A stretch of DNA of 64,000 nt from Enterocloster asparagiformis (GTDB lineage Bacteria > Bacillota > Clostridia > Lachnospirales > Lachnospiraceae), in contig JAGZSY010000001.1 in NCBI GenBank assembly GCA_018380885.1, positions 62,001 to 126,000 of the forward strand, in the 5' to 3' direction. The notes under the pieces are model-generated. The model had not been told where the DNA came from. It was given only the letters and a program-made list of their open reading frames with translations, and searched no databases. Positions 53,175-63,805 of this stretch are shown here, one piece after another. Position numbers and translations under genes: made by a program. The stretch's first letter is position 1. Every line of letters starts with the position of its first letter.

Positions 53175-55442
53175 ATGAAGAACAAGATGATTATATGGAT
53201 GGCGGGTATGATATCTCTCGTCGTCGCGTTAATGATGATCATTGTGTCCCTGGAACCCCCAAGGGACGGAATCACCCGCTCCCAGGCATTCAAGGCGGCG
53301 GCCCTTCTGACCGCCTCACGGGAAGAGTGCGAAGCCCACCAGAAGGCGGCGGGCCGGTCTCATTTCTCCGCCAAGGAGCAGGGAAACTGGTTTGTGAAAT
53401 ATATGGACTATCTCTACGATGAAGGGTATCTGACCGAGGAGCTGACTCCGGCGAATCTGACCACGGCCCAGGGGCTTTTGACCTACGGGGAGGCCTCCTA
53501 TCTGGCCGCCAAGGCGGGGAACGCCTTTAAATCCAGGGTGGGAGCGAACAAACGCAACCAGGACAGCCCCTACCCGGAGGAGGAGTGGTGGGCCCTGTAC
53601 GACGCCATGGCCAGGGAGCTGGACCCGGAGGGCAGGATCGAGAACGTGAGCGCGGTGCTCTACGGCACGCCCTCCAATCTGGAGCAGGCGGCCAGCTGGA
53701 CAGCCTATACAACCCAGGGGGACTACGGCTTTGAGGGCCTGGCCCTGGACGCCTATATGGACTGTGAAATCCGTTTCCTGGCCCGGGAGGGCGAGATGAT
53801 CGCCATGCGGGAGTTGGTTTCCGAGGACGTTACATATCCCAATGTCTGGCTCACCGACGGCTCCGAGGGGCATTTTAAGGTGTATCTGGGCACCCTGAGC
53901 CGTGAGTTCACCATCAACGGCAAGATGGGCAAGGCAGAGGATTTGGAGAACAACCTGGTGGATCTGGTGCTGAACCGCGGCAGGCTGGTGAAGATCGTGC
54001 TGAAAAAGGACAGGATCAACGGCAAGGTCCTGTCCGTGACTGAGGATGCCATCGAGGTCGAGGGCTACGGCCGCCTGGAGCTGGCGCCCAACTTTAACGT
54101 CTACAAGCTCTACGGGGATTTCAAGACCCTGAGCCTCAAAGATATTCTGGTGGGCTACAACCTGCAGGAGTTTGTGGCGGCTGACGGAAAGCTGTGCGCG
54201 GCCCTGGTGGAGCGCCAGTTCGACGCCAAGACCATCCGCGTGCTATTGATGGACACCGGCTTTAAGAGCCTGTTCCACCCGTCCGTGGACCTGACCGTAC
54301 ACGGGTCGGCGGTTCTGGAGTACGACGTGGGGGCGGGCGAGACGGAGCGGGAGGAGCTGGAGGACGGCGCCACGCTGCAAATCCTGCCAGGAGATAAACG
54401 CCTGGCGGCCGGCCGGCTGGAGATTCGCCCGGCCGGGGACGAGGGAATCACCATCACCTCCATCGAGCGCGCCCAGGGAAATCCCACGTACAGCGGCAGC
54501 CTGGAGGTTCGCCAGGAGGCCGAAGGGCTGGTTCTGGTCAATGACCTGTACCTGGAGGATTACCTGACCAAGGTGGTTCCCAGCGAGATGCCCTCCTCCT
54601 ACGAGAAGGAGGCGCTGAAGGCCCAGGCGGTGTGCGCCAGAACCTACGCCTACCGGCAGATTCAGGGCAACGCCTACAGCCAGTACGGCGCCCACGTGGA
54701 CGACAGCACCAACTACCAGGTGTACAACAACAAGGATACCGACGAGAAAACCACCGCGGCGGTGAAGGAGACCTACGGGAAGATGCTCTTCTACGAGGAT
54801 AAGGCCATCGAGGCTTTCTATTTCTCCACCTCCTGCGGCCACACCACGGACGGCAGCGTGTGGGGATCTGAGGGCGCCAAGCTGCCCTATCTCCAGGCAG
54901 TGGAGCTGCGGGACCGGAGAAAGACCCAGGACCTGACGGAAAATGACGCCTTCGACGCCTTTATCCGCAATCCCGATGTGCCCGCCTACGACAGCAGCTT
55001 TCCCATGTACCGCTGGGAAACGGACGTGAGCAGCGAGCTGCTCAGCAAAAAGATCGGGGGCGTGGGAGCGGTGCAGAACCTGACCGTCACCAAGCGCGGC
55101 CCGGGCGGGATCGCCCAGGAGCTGCTGGTGGAGGGCCCGGAGGGGAGTACCACGTTAAAGACCCAGGGGAGCATCCGCTCAACGCTGGGGGATCCGGGGC
55201 TCTCCATTGTGAAAAAGGACGGTACAACCATGGAGGGCAGCGACAAACTTCCCAGCGCCTTCATCTCCATTGACAAGCGCACCGGGGACGACGGAACGAT
55301 TTCCTTCCATATTTATGGCGGCGGCTTCGGCCACGGCGCGGGCATGAGCCAGAACGGCGCCCAGGGGATGGCCAGGGAGGGAAAGGATTACAGGGACATC
55401 CTGGAGTTCTTCTACAAGGGCACGGAGCTGAGAGAACAGTAA
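53175..55442 (+). CDS. SpoIID/LytB domain protein
   Basis: A 755-residue protein with an N-terminal membrane segment (about residues 5-27). The SpoIID/LytB domain is seen late: YLTKVVPSEMPSSYEKEALK, AQAVCARTYAYRQIQGN, TSCGHTTDGSVWGSE and at the end YGGGFGHGAGMSQNGAQGMA. SpoIID enzymes are lytic transglycosylases that trim peptidoglycan during engulfment; this one is much longer than SpoIID itself (about 340), with a long N-terminal region of unknown fold. A GGGGGAAAG-type site precedes the ATG. Confidence 0.85.
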   Translation: MKNKMIIWMAGMISLVVALMMIIVSLEPPRDGITRSQAFKAAALLTASREECEAHQKAAGRSHFSAKEQGNWFVKYMDYLYDEGYLTEELTPANLTTAQGLLTYGEASYLAAKAGNAFKSRVGANKRNQDSPYPEEEWWALYDAMARELDPEGRIENVSAVLYGTPSNLEQAASWTAYTTQGDYGFEGLALDAYMDCEIRFLAREGEMIAMRELVSEDVTYPNVWLTDGSEGHFKVYLGTLSREFTINGKMGKAEDLENNLVDLVLNRGRLVKIVLKKDRINGKVLSVTEDAIEVEGYGRLELAPNFNVYKLYGDFKTLSLKDILVGYNLQEFVAADGKLCAALVERQFDAKTIRVLLMDTGFKSLFHPSVDLTVHGSAVLEYDVGAGETEREELEDGATLQILPGDKRLAAGRLEIRPAGDEGITITSIERAQGNPTYSGSLEVRQEAEGLVLVNDLYLEDYLTKVVPSEMPSSYEKEALKAQAVCARTYAYRQIQGNAYSQYGAHVDDSTNYQVYNNKDTDEKTTAAVKETYGKMLFYEDKAIEAFYFSTSCGHTTDGSVWGSEGAKLPYLQAVELRDRRKTQDLTENDAFDAFIRNPDVPAYDSSFPMYRWETDVSSELLSKKIGGVGAVQNLTVTKRGPGGIAQELLVEGPEGSTTLKTQGSIRSTLGDPGLSIVKKDGTTMEGSDKLPSAFISIDKRTGDDGTISFHIYGGGFGHGAGMSQNGAQGMAREGKDYRDILEFFYKGTELREQ

Positions 55443-55468
55443 ATCGACCCCATATACAACAAAAGCAC

Positions 55469-55524
55469 AAAAGCGCACAGCCCGGAAACCAAGGTGAGGT
55501 TTCCGGGCTGTGCGCTTTTTGCCG
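55469..55524. terminator. Strong terminator between convergent genes
   Basis: Perfect 22-base arms (55469-55490 with 55498-55519), T run on the right. The left arm starts with AAAA, so it may stop transcription in both directions between the SpoIID gene and the glycerate kinase gene. Confidence 0.92.
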
Positions 55525-55539
55525 CTTTCCGGCGCCGGG

Positions 55540-56688
55540 TTATCGGGCGTCCCGGCAGGCGCGCCACAGCCGGAGCGCCTGCTCGGCGGCGCCGGCCATA
55601 TTGCTCCGGGCCGTCTCCGGCTCCATGGCCTCCTCCAGGGTGGTCACGGTCCGCAGGATGGGAAAGAAGGCGTCTATGCCCTTTTCGTTGCAGGCGCGGG
55701 CATCCTCGGTGACACAGCCCGCAAAGGCCAGAACCGGCTTGCCGAACCGCTTCGCCAGGGCGGCCACGCCCACAGGGGCCTTGCCCATGGCGGTCTGTCC
55801 GTCCAGACGGCCCTCGCCGGTGATCACCAGGTCCGCGTCTCGTATATAGTCCGCCAGGTGCGTTTCCTCCAGCACAATGTTGATACCGGATTCCAGGACC
55901 GCGTCCGTGAACGTGAGGAAGGCGAAGCCCAGCCCGCCGGCGGCCCCTGTGCCCGGGAAGTCCGCGTCCGCCTTGGGGAAGGTTCCGGCTGCCAGGGCGG
56001 CGTAGCGGCCCAGCCATCCGTCCATCTGTTGGATCATCTCCGGGGTGGCGCCCTTCTGGGGGCCGTAGACAGCGCTGGCGCCCTGTTTTCCGCAGAGGGG
56101 GTTGATTACGTCGCAGGCCACGCAGAAACGGCACTGGGCCAGCTCAGGCAGCACATTGTCCGCGTTGATGGAGGCCAGGCGCGCAAGCCCGGCCGCGCCC
56201 CTGGGAACGGGGCTGCCCTGGCTGTCCAGAAAATCGTAGCCCAGGGCCTGGAGCATCCCAACTCCGCCGTCGTTGGTGGCGCTGCCGCCGATGCCCACGA
56301 TAAAGCGGCGGCAGCCTTTAGAGATGGCATCGCGGATCACCTCGCCCACGCCGTAAGTGGTGGTGAGAAGAGGATTGCGGTCCGCCTCGGGCACCAGGGG
56401 GAGCCCCGCGGCGCCGGACATCTCGATGACCGCGGTGCCCGAGCTGCCGATGATTCCGTAGGAACATTCCACCGGTGTTCCCAGGGGACCGGTGACTGTG
56501 ACGGTGCGAAGCTCGCCGTTCATTCCGCTGACCAGGGCCTCCACGGTGCCCTCCCCTCCGTCCGCCAGCGGGCGCACGGATACCACCGCATCCGGGTAAA
56601 CACGCCGGATTCCCACAGACGCCGCCCTGCCTGCCTCCATGGAAGTCAGGCTTCCTTTTAAAGAGTCGATCGCTACAACTGCGTTCAT
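55540..56688 (-). CDS. Glycerate kinase (GlxK/GarK family)
   Basis: A 382-residue kinase of the class I glycerate kinase family. Visible segments are VVAIDSLKGSLTSMEAGRA, PLADGGEGTVEALV near the N-terminus, GIGGSATNDGGVGMLQALG mid-protein and VITGEGRLDGQTAMGKAPVG. It phosphorylates glycerate, feeding sugar-diacid and glycolate pathways into glycolysis. Divergent from a CdaR-type sugar-diacid regulator gene, the arrangement used for garK/cdaR-linked control in other bacteria. Confidence 0.93.
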   Translation of the reverse strand: MNAVVAIDSLKGSLTSMEAGRAASVGIRRVYPDAVVSVRPLADGGEGTVEALVSGMNGELRTVTVTGPLGTPVECSYGIIGSSGTAVIEMSGAAGLPLVPEADRNPLLTTTYGVGEVIRDAISKGCRRFIVGIGGSATNDGGVGMLQALGYDFLDSQGSPVPRGAAGLARLASINADNVLPELAQCRFCVACDVINPLCGKQGASAVYGPQKGATPEMIQQMDGWLGRYAALAAGTFPKADADFPGTGAAGGLGFAFLTFTDAVLESGINIVLEETHLADYIRDADLVITGEGRLDGQTAMGKAPVGVAALAKRFGKPVLAFAGCVTEDARACNEKGIDAFFPILRTVTTLEEAMEPETARSNMAGAAEQALRLWRACRDAR

Positions 56689-56733
56689 ATTTCTGCCTCC
56701 CTGTCCTTTGAATTTGTATTGTTCTCTGTCTCC

Positions 56734-56739
56734 ACTATA
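56734..56739 (-). promoter_or_regulatory. Possible -10 box of the glycerate kinase gene
   Basis: TATAGT on the minus strand about 45 bases upstream of the start. No clear -35 box, as expected if an activator such as CdaR is needed. Confidence 0.35.
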
Positions 56740-56826
56740 ACAGATTGAGGGGCGAGAAAAAATGTTATTAATACCTAATAATTTGTTAATTATTTAAAAA
56801 ATATAGTATAGATAACATATTTGCGC

Positions 56827-56832
56827 TATAAT
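56827..56832 (+). promoter_or_regulatory. Possible -10 box of the cdaR-like gene
   Basis: TATAAT about 45 bases before the start of the regulator gene, in an AT-rich gap between the divergent genes. No clear -35 box. Confidence 0.4.
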
Positions 56833-56877
56833 GATCGTGACAAACACGAGAGGGAAGTCGTGAGGGGGGAGAACGTG

Positions 56878-57999
56878 ATGAACGAACAGATCGACAAGAA
56901 GCTGGCCCGGCAGATAGTGGACACGGTGAAGGATGTGTGCGGGCAGAATGTGAATTTTATCGACGGATCCGGGCTTATTTACGCCAGCACCGACGAGAGC
57001 AGGATCGGGACCTACCATGAGATCGGGCGGCAGGCCGCGGAGGCGGGAAAAGCCATCGAGGTGGAGTCGGACGACCGCTTTACCGGCACCCAGAGGGGGG
57101 TGAACCTGCCTGTGTACCACAACGGAACCATGGTGGCGGTGATCGGCATCAGCGGGCCGCCGGCGGAAGTGCGCAAGTACGCCCGCCTGGCTGAGCGGAT
57201 CACCGGGCTTTTGATCAGGGAGCGTGAGATGGGCGCCTTTTCCCGCACACAGGAGGAACGCCGCAGCTATGTGATCAACGGGTTGATCCGCAGGGAACGC
57301 ATTGCCGGGGCGTATTTGAAGGAGGTTTTAGCGGAGTGGAGGGTTGACGGGGACACGGACAAGCGGGTGGCTGTGATCAAGGTGTGCGGACGCCCATACG
57401 CGGCGGGAGGCGCCGTGGTGGATCAGGATATCCGCCGCCTGTTCGAGCGGGCGGGGATTCGCCTGTACACCCGCAATTACCCGGACGAATACCTGGCTGT
57501 GCTGGAGGACGGCCGTTTCGCCCAGACGGCGGGGATGATCAGGGACTTCTGCGCCGGGCGGGAGGAATATTTGCAGGTCGGCGTGGGAAAGGCAACGCCG
57601 CTTATGGCGTTGGCCGATTCCTATGAATCCGGCCTTACCGCCCTGGAGAGCCTGCTGGGGAGCCGGGAAAATTACGCGGTGTTCGACCAGCTGACCCTGG
57701 AGATCCTGCTCTCCCGGGTGCCGGAAAGCAGCAGGGAGGAGTTCCTGCAAAAGACGGCGGGCTGCCTGACTTGCGAGGAGATGGAGCTGCTGGCCGTCTA
57801 TTTTGAGGAGGATATGTCCCTGGCCGGCGCCAGCGGCCGCCTGTTCCTGCACAAAAATACCCTGCAGTACCGCCTGGACCGCATCGCGCGCAAAAGCGGC
57901 TTCAATCCCCGCAGATTCAGGGACGCAGCCGTGCTCTATATGGCGGTAAAACTGAAAAACCGGTCCTGTCCGGCTGATGAAGCCGGGCAGGACCGGTAG
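56878..57999 (+). CDS. cdaR: CdaR family sugar-diacid regulator
   Basis: About 373 residues from ATG 56878 (AGGGGGGAG upstream). An N-terminal sugar-diacid recognition domain (QIVDTVKDVCGQNVNFIDGS; IDGSGLIYASTDESRIGTYH) is followed by a PucR-type C-terminal helix-turn-helix (FLHKNTLQYRLDRIARKSGF). CdaR activates glucarate/galactarate/glycerate genes in E. coli. Divergence from glycerate kinase supports the same role. Its last codons contain an inverted repeat that ends the convergent gene on the other strand. Confidence 0.9.
   Translation: MNEQIDKKLARQIVDTVKDVCGQNVNFIDGSGLIYASTDESRIGTYHEIGRQAAEAGKAIEVESDDRFTGTQRGVNLPVYHNGTMVAVIGISGPPAEVRKYARLAERITGLLIREREMGAFSRTQEERRSYVINGLIRRERIAGAYLKEVLAEWRVDGDTDKRVAVIKVCGRPYAAGGAVVDQDIRRLFERAGIRLYTRNYPDEYLAVLEDGRFAQTAGMIRDFCAGREEYLQVGVGKATPLMALADSYESGLTALESLLGSRENYAVFDQLTLEILLSRVPESSREEFLQKTAGCLTCEEMELLAVYFEEDMSLAGASGRLFLHKNTLQYRLDRIARKSGFNPRRFRDAAVLYMAVKLKNRSCPADEAGQDR
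57954..57997 (-). terminator. Minus-strand terminator embedded in the cdaR coding end
   Basis: Arms at 57959-57974 and 57982-57997, 16 base pairs with one G-T, with TTTTT following on the minus strand (57954-57958). It ends the 58015-58740 gene and lies wholly inside the last 15 codons of the regulator gene. Confidence 0.75.
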
Positions 58000-58014
58000 G
58001 GATGGTCCTTGGGG

Positions 58015-58740
58015 TTAGGACTGTACCAGGTAGACCTCCGCGCTCTGGGTCCCGTGCAGGAGCGTCTCGCCGTGGGTGTTGAAAAAGATATCGATGTGGT
58101 TGCCCTTGACGCCGCCGCCGCGGTCCTCGGCCGTGTACTCCACGCCGTTGATCATGACCTTGGAGCCGAAGGGGATCACCCTGGGGTCCACAGCCACCGT
58201 GTGGCCGGCCGCCGCTGTGGCTCCGGTGCAGGTGTGACGTCCCCAGCCCTCGGAGCAGGCGCGGCAGGGACAGTAGCCCGTGGTCTTGAATACGCCCAGG
58301 GGAATCAGCTTCTGGCTTGCGGCGCTCTCATGGGACTGCGCCTGGGGATCGCCCTTGGTGTGGCTCATGGTGTTGGAAAAATCCGAGTCTCCCACATAGC
58401 CCTCCACCTGGTACTCGCCGTCTGGAAGGGAGGACCAGTCCATGGGAATGGTAAATCCGTGGCAGCCGTTGCCCTTGCCCTGGTTCTCCAGCTTTTCGCG
58501 GTATTCCCCCGCGGTCACCCGCTGGCGGAAAACCTCCTCGCCCGTGGCCTTGTTGAACACGGCAACGGTGCAGTCGATGGGGGAGTTGGGAAGATCCTTG
58601 TCATATGCCCAGCCGGTGATGGCGGTGTCCGACACCTTTTCCAGACGTCCTCTGGGGACCGCGGCAAACGCCGTGGTGGCGGAAGCGGCCAGTATGCTGA
58701 GTGTGAGGATTGCTCCTGTAATGATTGTTTTCAGTTTCAT
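58015..58740 (-). CDS. Secreted 3D-domain protein
   Basis: About 241 residues from the ATG at 58740, preceded by AGGAGGT. Signal peptide: KLKTIITGAILTLSILAAS with cleavage near TAFAA. The C-terminal 3D (Asp-Asp-Asp) domain is TGYCPCRAC, then HTVAVDPRVIPFGSKVMING, then AEDRGGGVKGNHIDIFF. The domain is found in cell-wall lytic enzymes and resuscitation factors. The central part is of unknown fold (about residues 30-150). Confidence 0.85.
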   Translation of the reverse strand: MKLKTIITGAILTLSILAASATTAFAAVPRGRLEKVSDTAITGWAYDKDLPNSPIDCTVAVFNKATGEEVFRQRVTAGEYREKLENQGKGNGCHGFTIPMDWSSLPDGEYQVEGYVGDSDFSNTMSHTKGDPQAQSHESAASQKLIPLGVFKTTGYCPCRACSEGWGRHTCTGATAAAGHTVAVDPRVIPFGSKVMINGVEYTAEDRGGGVKGNHIDIFFNTHGETLLHGTQSAEVYLVQS

Positions 58741-58838
58741 GTCAGTACCTCCTGATTGCTCATGTAATAAATGGAACAGAAATTTAAAACTTATTACATA
58801 ATATGTAACACTTTTGTAATATATGAGCAATAAACACA

Positions 58839-58867
58839 TTTTTATCATAATTTTTTGGCGCTGTCAA
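58839..58867 (-). promoter_or_regulatory. Possible promoter of the first 3D-domain gene
   Basis: On the minus strand TTGACA (58862-58867) and a poor -10 TAAAAA (58839-58844), 17 bases apart. Repeated GTTACA-type sequences occur between promoter and gene. Confidence 0.4.
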
Positions 58868-59050
58868 GGAAATAAATGGAAATATAGGACAAATCAGGAT
58901 AAAAAGTTGTTAAAAAAGTAAATAATTTACAAATCACTGTGACCGCGTCCGCGCGGGAAAATGAAATGTCCGCCGTAAACGGAATAGAAAAAATAAGATA
59001 AAAGCAAAAAAATCGTCATTCAGGTGAAAAAATGGCATGGGATTTGCTAA
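58868..59050. other. AT-rich intergenic stretch between the two 3D-domain genes
   Basis: About 180 bases with no coding region or clear repeat; mainly A-rich. Nothing else recognised. Confidence 0.4.
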
Positions 59051-59052
59051 GA

Positions 59053-59101
59053 AAAACAGAGCAGCTGTCCGTCCGGCGAAAGGCCGGGGGCAGCTGCTCT
59101 G
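59053..59101 (-). terminator. Terminator of the second 3D-domain gene
   Basis: CAGAGCAGCTG (59058-59068) and CAGCTGCTCTG (59091-59101) form an 11-base stem with a GC-rich loop; on the minus strand TTTTT follows (59053-59057). Confidence 0.85.
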
Positions 59102-59139
59102 CAGCGTTTGAAGCGTGATTCAATTTTAATATAGAAGGA

Positions 59140-59733
59140 TCAGTCCGCCCGGAATACCTCCGCGGTGTACTGGCCGGCTTCCAGGGCCTCCTCGTGGGTC
59201 GCGTAGAAGATATCCAGCTTTCTGCCGTTTACAGCGGACCCCATATCCTCCACCGTGTAGACGGTGCCGTTGATCAGGAGCTTGGTTCCCAGCGGAAACA
59301 GGTTTAAATCAGCGGAGATTGTGTGGTTGGGCTGAGGTGTGGTACCGGAGTAGGTCAGGTTGTGTCCGCCGGAACACACGTCACAGCCACAGTAGCCTGT
59401 GATGGTGAAGGTCCCCAGGGACTCGCCGCTGTTTTTGTCCGGCTCCTGGTTTTTCGCCGCGCCGGGTCCGGCATCCACGTACTCGTCGTCCTCCTCGAAC
59501 TGGGCGGCGCTTTTGCCGGTGCGGGTAATATGAAGTGTCCCGTTGTCTTTCGGGGCGTCAGCTTCGTTTGCTACCGTGACATTTGTTCCCACAGACGCGT
59601 CGGCCTGGACGGACGGTACCGTATCCGGGCGGGGCTCCACCACGCTGCCCTGGGCGCCGTAGGCGGGAAGGGAAAACAGCATGCAGGCGGCCAGCGTTGC
59701 GGCTGCAAGAAGCTTATTCGATTTAATTCGCAT
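59140..59733 (-). CDS. Secreted 3D-domain protein
   Basis: About 197 residues from ATG 59733 (GAGG 7 bases upstream; two earlier in-frame ATGs are less likely). Signal peptide LLAAATLAACMLFSLPAYG. An acidic linker (about residues 35-110) leads to the 3D domain: TGYCGCDVCSGG, HTISADLNLFPLGTKLLING, EDMGSAVNGRKLDIFY. It is a paralogue of the 58015 protein with a shorter central region. Probably acts in cell-wall remodelling. Confidence 0.87.
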   Translation of the reverse strand: MRIKSNKLLAAATLAACMLFSLPAYGAQGSVVEPRPDTVPSVQADASVGTNVTVANEADAPKDNGTLHITRTGKSAAQFEEDDEYVDAGPGAAKNQEPDKNSGESLGTFTITGYCGCDVCSGGHNLTYSGTTPQPNHTISADLNLFPLGTKLLINGTVYTVEDMGSAVNGRKLDIFYATHEEALEAGQYTAEVFRAD

Positions 59734-59783
59734 ATGTTTGCCTCGCATTCTCAATGAATCGACAGTTAATATGTGTATTTAAC

Positions 59784-59811
59784 ATTATATTACAAAATTG
59801 TTAAATGTCAA
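59784..59811 (-). promoter_or_regulatory. Full-consensus promoter of the second 3D-domain gene
   Basis: On the minus strand TTGACA (59806-59811) and TATAAT (59784-59789), both exact, 16 bases apart, about 50 bases upstream of the start. Confidence 0.85.
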
Positions 59812-60001
59812 GTAAAAATGGTTAAATGGAGATTACAGATTTGTGAAAAATGGGAAAAAAGCCCTGGAAATTAGAGGATTTTTAAGGGAAAGTGGGGACG
59901 AAAGCCATAGATATGGGGGTCTGGTGGGAGCGGATTACAGGATATGCCGGCCTGGCGGGAGGGGAAAATTGAAAAGGTTATAAAATTTTTAGAAATGGAT
60001 A

Positions 60002-60030
60002 TTGACAAATAAATTAAAAAGGAATATATT
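60002..60030 (+). promoter_or_regulatory. Sigma-A promoter of the hrcA operon
   Basis: TTGACA at 60002-60007 and TATATT at 60025-60030, 17 bases apart. It lies just before the CIRCE element. Confidence 0.85.
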
Positions 60031-60044
60031 ATGAAATGTAGATG

Positions 60045-60071
60045 TTAGCACTCTGGAGAGTTGAGTGCTAA
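60045..60071. promoter_or_regulatory. CIRCE element (HrcA operator)
   Basis: Exact TTAGCACTC (60045-60053), nine-base spacer, GAGTGCTAA (60063-60071). It is the known HrcA binding site and overlaps the transcript start, giving heat-shock control of the operon. Confidence 0.98.
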
Positions 60072-60096
60072 TAATAAGCGGAAAGGCGGTAGGTTT

Positions 60097-61143
60097 ATGG
60101 CGATGGAACTGGATGACCGGAAAGTTACAATCTTAAAAGCGATCATCAAGACTTACCTGGAGACAGGCGAGCCCGTGGGGTCCAGAACCATTTCCAAGTA
60201 TTCGGATTTGAAGCTGAGCTCCGCTACGATCCGCAATGAAATGTCCGACCTGGAGGACATGGGCTATATCGTCCAGCCTCATACATCGGCGGGCAGAATT
60301 CCTTCCGACAAGGGCTACCGTTTCTACGTCGACCAGATTGAACTGGAGAAGGACAACGAGGTGACGGAGTTTAAGGAGATGATGGTCCAGAAGGTCGACA
60401 AGCTGGAGCTGGTGCTTCGGCGTATGGCGCAGGTCCTGGCCAGCAACACCAACTACGCGGCCATGATCAGCGGCCCCAGCTACCACAAGACCAAGCTGAA
60501 ATTCATTCAGCTCTCCAAGATGGAGGAGCGCAAGCTGCTGGTGGTCGTGGTGGTGGAAGGAAACATTATCAAGAACACGATGATTGACATCAGCGATACT
60601 CTGACGGATGAGGAGCTGCTGAATCTGAACATACTCCTCAACAGCAGCTTAAACGGTCTGACCATCGAGGAGATCAACCTGGATGTGATCAGCAAGCTGA
60701 AGGTTGATGCCGGCGTCCACCGGGAGGTGGTGGAGCTGGTGCTCAACGAGGTGGCTGAGGCCATACGGGCCGGAGGCGAGGATTTACAGATTTACACCAG
60801 CGGCGCCACCAATATTTTTAAATACCCGGAGCTTTCCGAGGGCGGCAAGGCCAGCCAGCTGATCGGCACACTGGAGCACCAGGAGGTGCTGCAGGAGTTT
60901 GTGACCGAGGTGAACGCCCATGCGGACAGGGACTCAGGGATTCAGGTATATATCGGAGACGAGACCCCGGTTCAGTCCATGAAGGACTGCAGCGTGGTCA
61001 CCGCCAACTACGATCTGGGCGGGGGCCTGCGCGGAACCATCGGGATTATCGGCCCCAAACGGATGGATTATGAGAAGGTGCTGCGGACGATGCAAAATCT
61101 CATGAACCAGCTGGACGGGGCGTTTAAAAAGGATGAAAGGTGA
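60097..61143 (+). CDS. hrcA: Heat-inducible transcription repressor HrcA
   Basis: About 348 residues from ATG 60097. N-terminal winged helix with TYLETGEPVGSRTISKYSDL and LSSATIRNEMSDLEDMGYI, then PHTSAGRIPSDKGYRFYVD. HrcA represses the chaperone genes by binding CIRCE and loses activity when GroE is occupied. It is the first gene of the operon, as usual in Clostridia. Confidence 0.97.
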   Translation: MAMELDDRKVTILKAIIKTYLETGEPVGSRTISKYSDLKLSSATIRNEMSDLEDMGYIVQPHTSAGRIPSDKGYRFYVDQIELEKDNEVTEFKEMMVQKVDKLELVLRRMAQVLASNTNYAAMISGPSYHKTKLKFIQLSKMEERKLLVVVVVEGNIIKNTMIDISDTLTDEELLNLNILLNSSLNGLTIEEINLDVISKLKVDAGVHREVVELVLNEVAEAIRAGGEDLQIYTSGATNIFKYPELSEGGKASQLIGTLEHQEVLQEFVTEVNAHADRDSGIQVYIGDETPVQSMKDCSVVTANYDLGGGLRGTIGIIGPKRMDYEKVLRTMQNLMNQLDGAFKKDER

Positions 61144-61149
61144 TAAACG

Positions 61150-61806
61150 GTGAACAGCGAGAACATGAACAAAGAAGAGATGAACCATCAGACGGCCCAG
61201 GAGGCGGAGAACGAGACCCCGAAGGCTGTGAACGACACGGACGCAGGCGAGGAGCAGGCTCAGGCGGCCGGACCGGAGACGGAAGCCCAGGAGGCGGAAA
61301 CGGCGGAGAGCGCCGGGGAAGCCGAGGGTGCCAAGGAAGAGAAGAAGGGATTTTTCAAGAAAAAGAAAGATCCGCGGGATGAGAAGATCGAGGAGCTGAC
61401 CGACCGGGTGAAGCGGCAGATGGCGGAGTTCGAGAACTTCCGCAAGCGGACGGAAAAGGAAAAGTCCACCATGTACGAGATGGGCGCCCGGGATATCATC
61501 GAAAAGATCCTTCCCGTGGTTGACAACTTTGAGAGAGGGTTGGCCTCCATACCGGAAGAAGCAAAAGCCACCCCGTTTGCGGACGGCATGGAGAAAATAT
61601 ATAAGCAGTTCCAGAAAACACTGGAGGAGGCCGGCGTGAAGGCCATCGAGGCGGTAGGCCAGGAGTTCGACCCCAACTTCCACAACGCGGTGATGCACGT
61701 GGACGACGAGAGCTTAGGCGAGAACGTGGTTGCGGAGGAATTGTTGAAGGGTTACATGTATCGCGACACCGTGGTTCGGCACAGCATGGTAAAGGTTGCC
61801 AATTAA
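61150..61806 (+). CDS. grpE: Nucleotide exchange factor GrpE
   Basis: A 218-residue protein starting with GTG (AAAGG about 10 bases upstream), 6 bases after the hrcA stop. A long acidic disordered N-terminus (about residues 1-60) is followed by the coiled-coil and beta domain: RQMAEFENFRKRTEKEK, VVDNFERGL, and EFDPNFHNAVMHVDDE. It releases ADP from DnaK. Confidence 0.97.
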   Translation: MNSENMNKEEMNHQTAQEAENETPKAVNDTDAGEEQAQAAGPETEAQEAETAESAGEAEGAKEEKKGFFKKKKDPRDEKIEELTDRVKRQMAEFENFRKRTEKEKSTMYEMGARDIIEKILPVVDNFERGLASIPEEAKATPFADGMEKIYKQFQKTLEEAGVKAIEAVGQEFDPNFHNAVMHVDDESLGENVVAEELLKGYMYRDTVVRHSMVKVAN

Positions 61807-61822
61807 TAACCATTTACGATAG

Positions 61823-63724
<1,902 letters not shown>

Positions 63725-63750
63725 TACAACGGGAAAATAAATGACAGCTG

Positions 63751-63774
63751 TATGCCGGACCCTGGTCCGGCATA
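63751..63774. repeat. Hairpin between dnaK and dnaJ
   Basis: TATGCCGGAC (63751-63760) and GTCCGGCATA (63765-63774) with a CCTG loop and no T run. It lies 27 bases after the dnaK stop and 31 bases before dnaJ; such structures commonly reduce dnaJ expression relative to dnaK. Confidence 0.65.
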
Positions 63775-63805
63775 TGGCGTGATTCCATAACGAGGTAGAG
63801 ACAAC

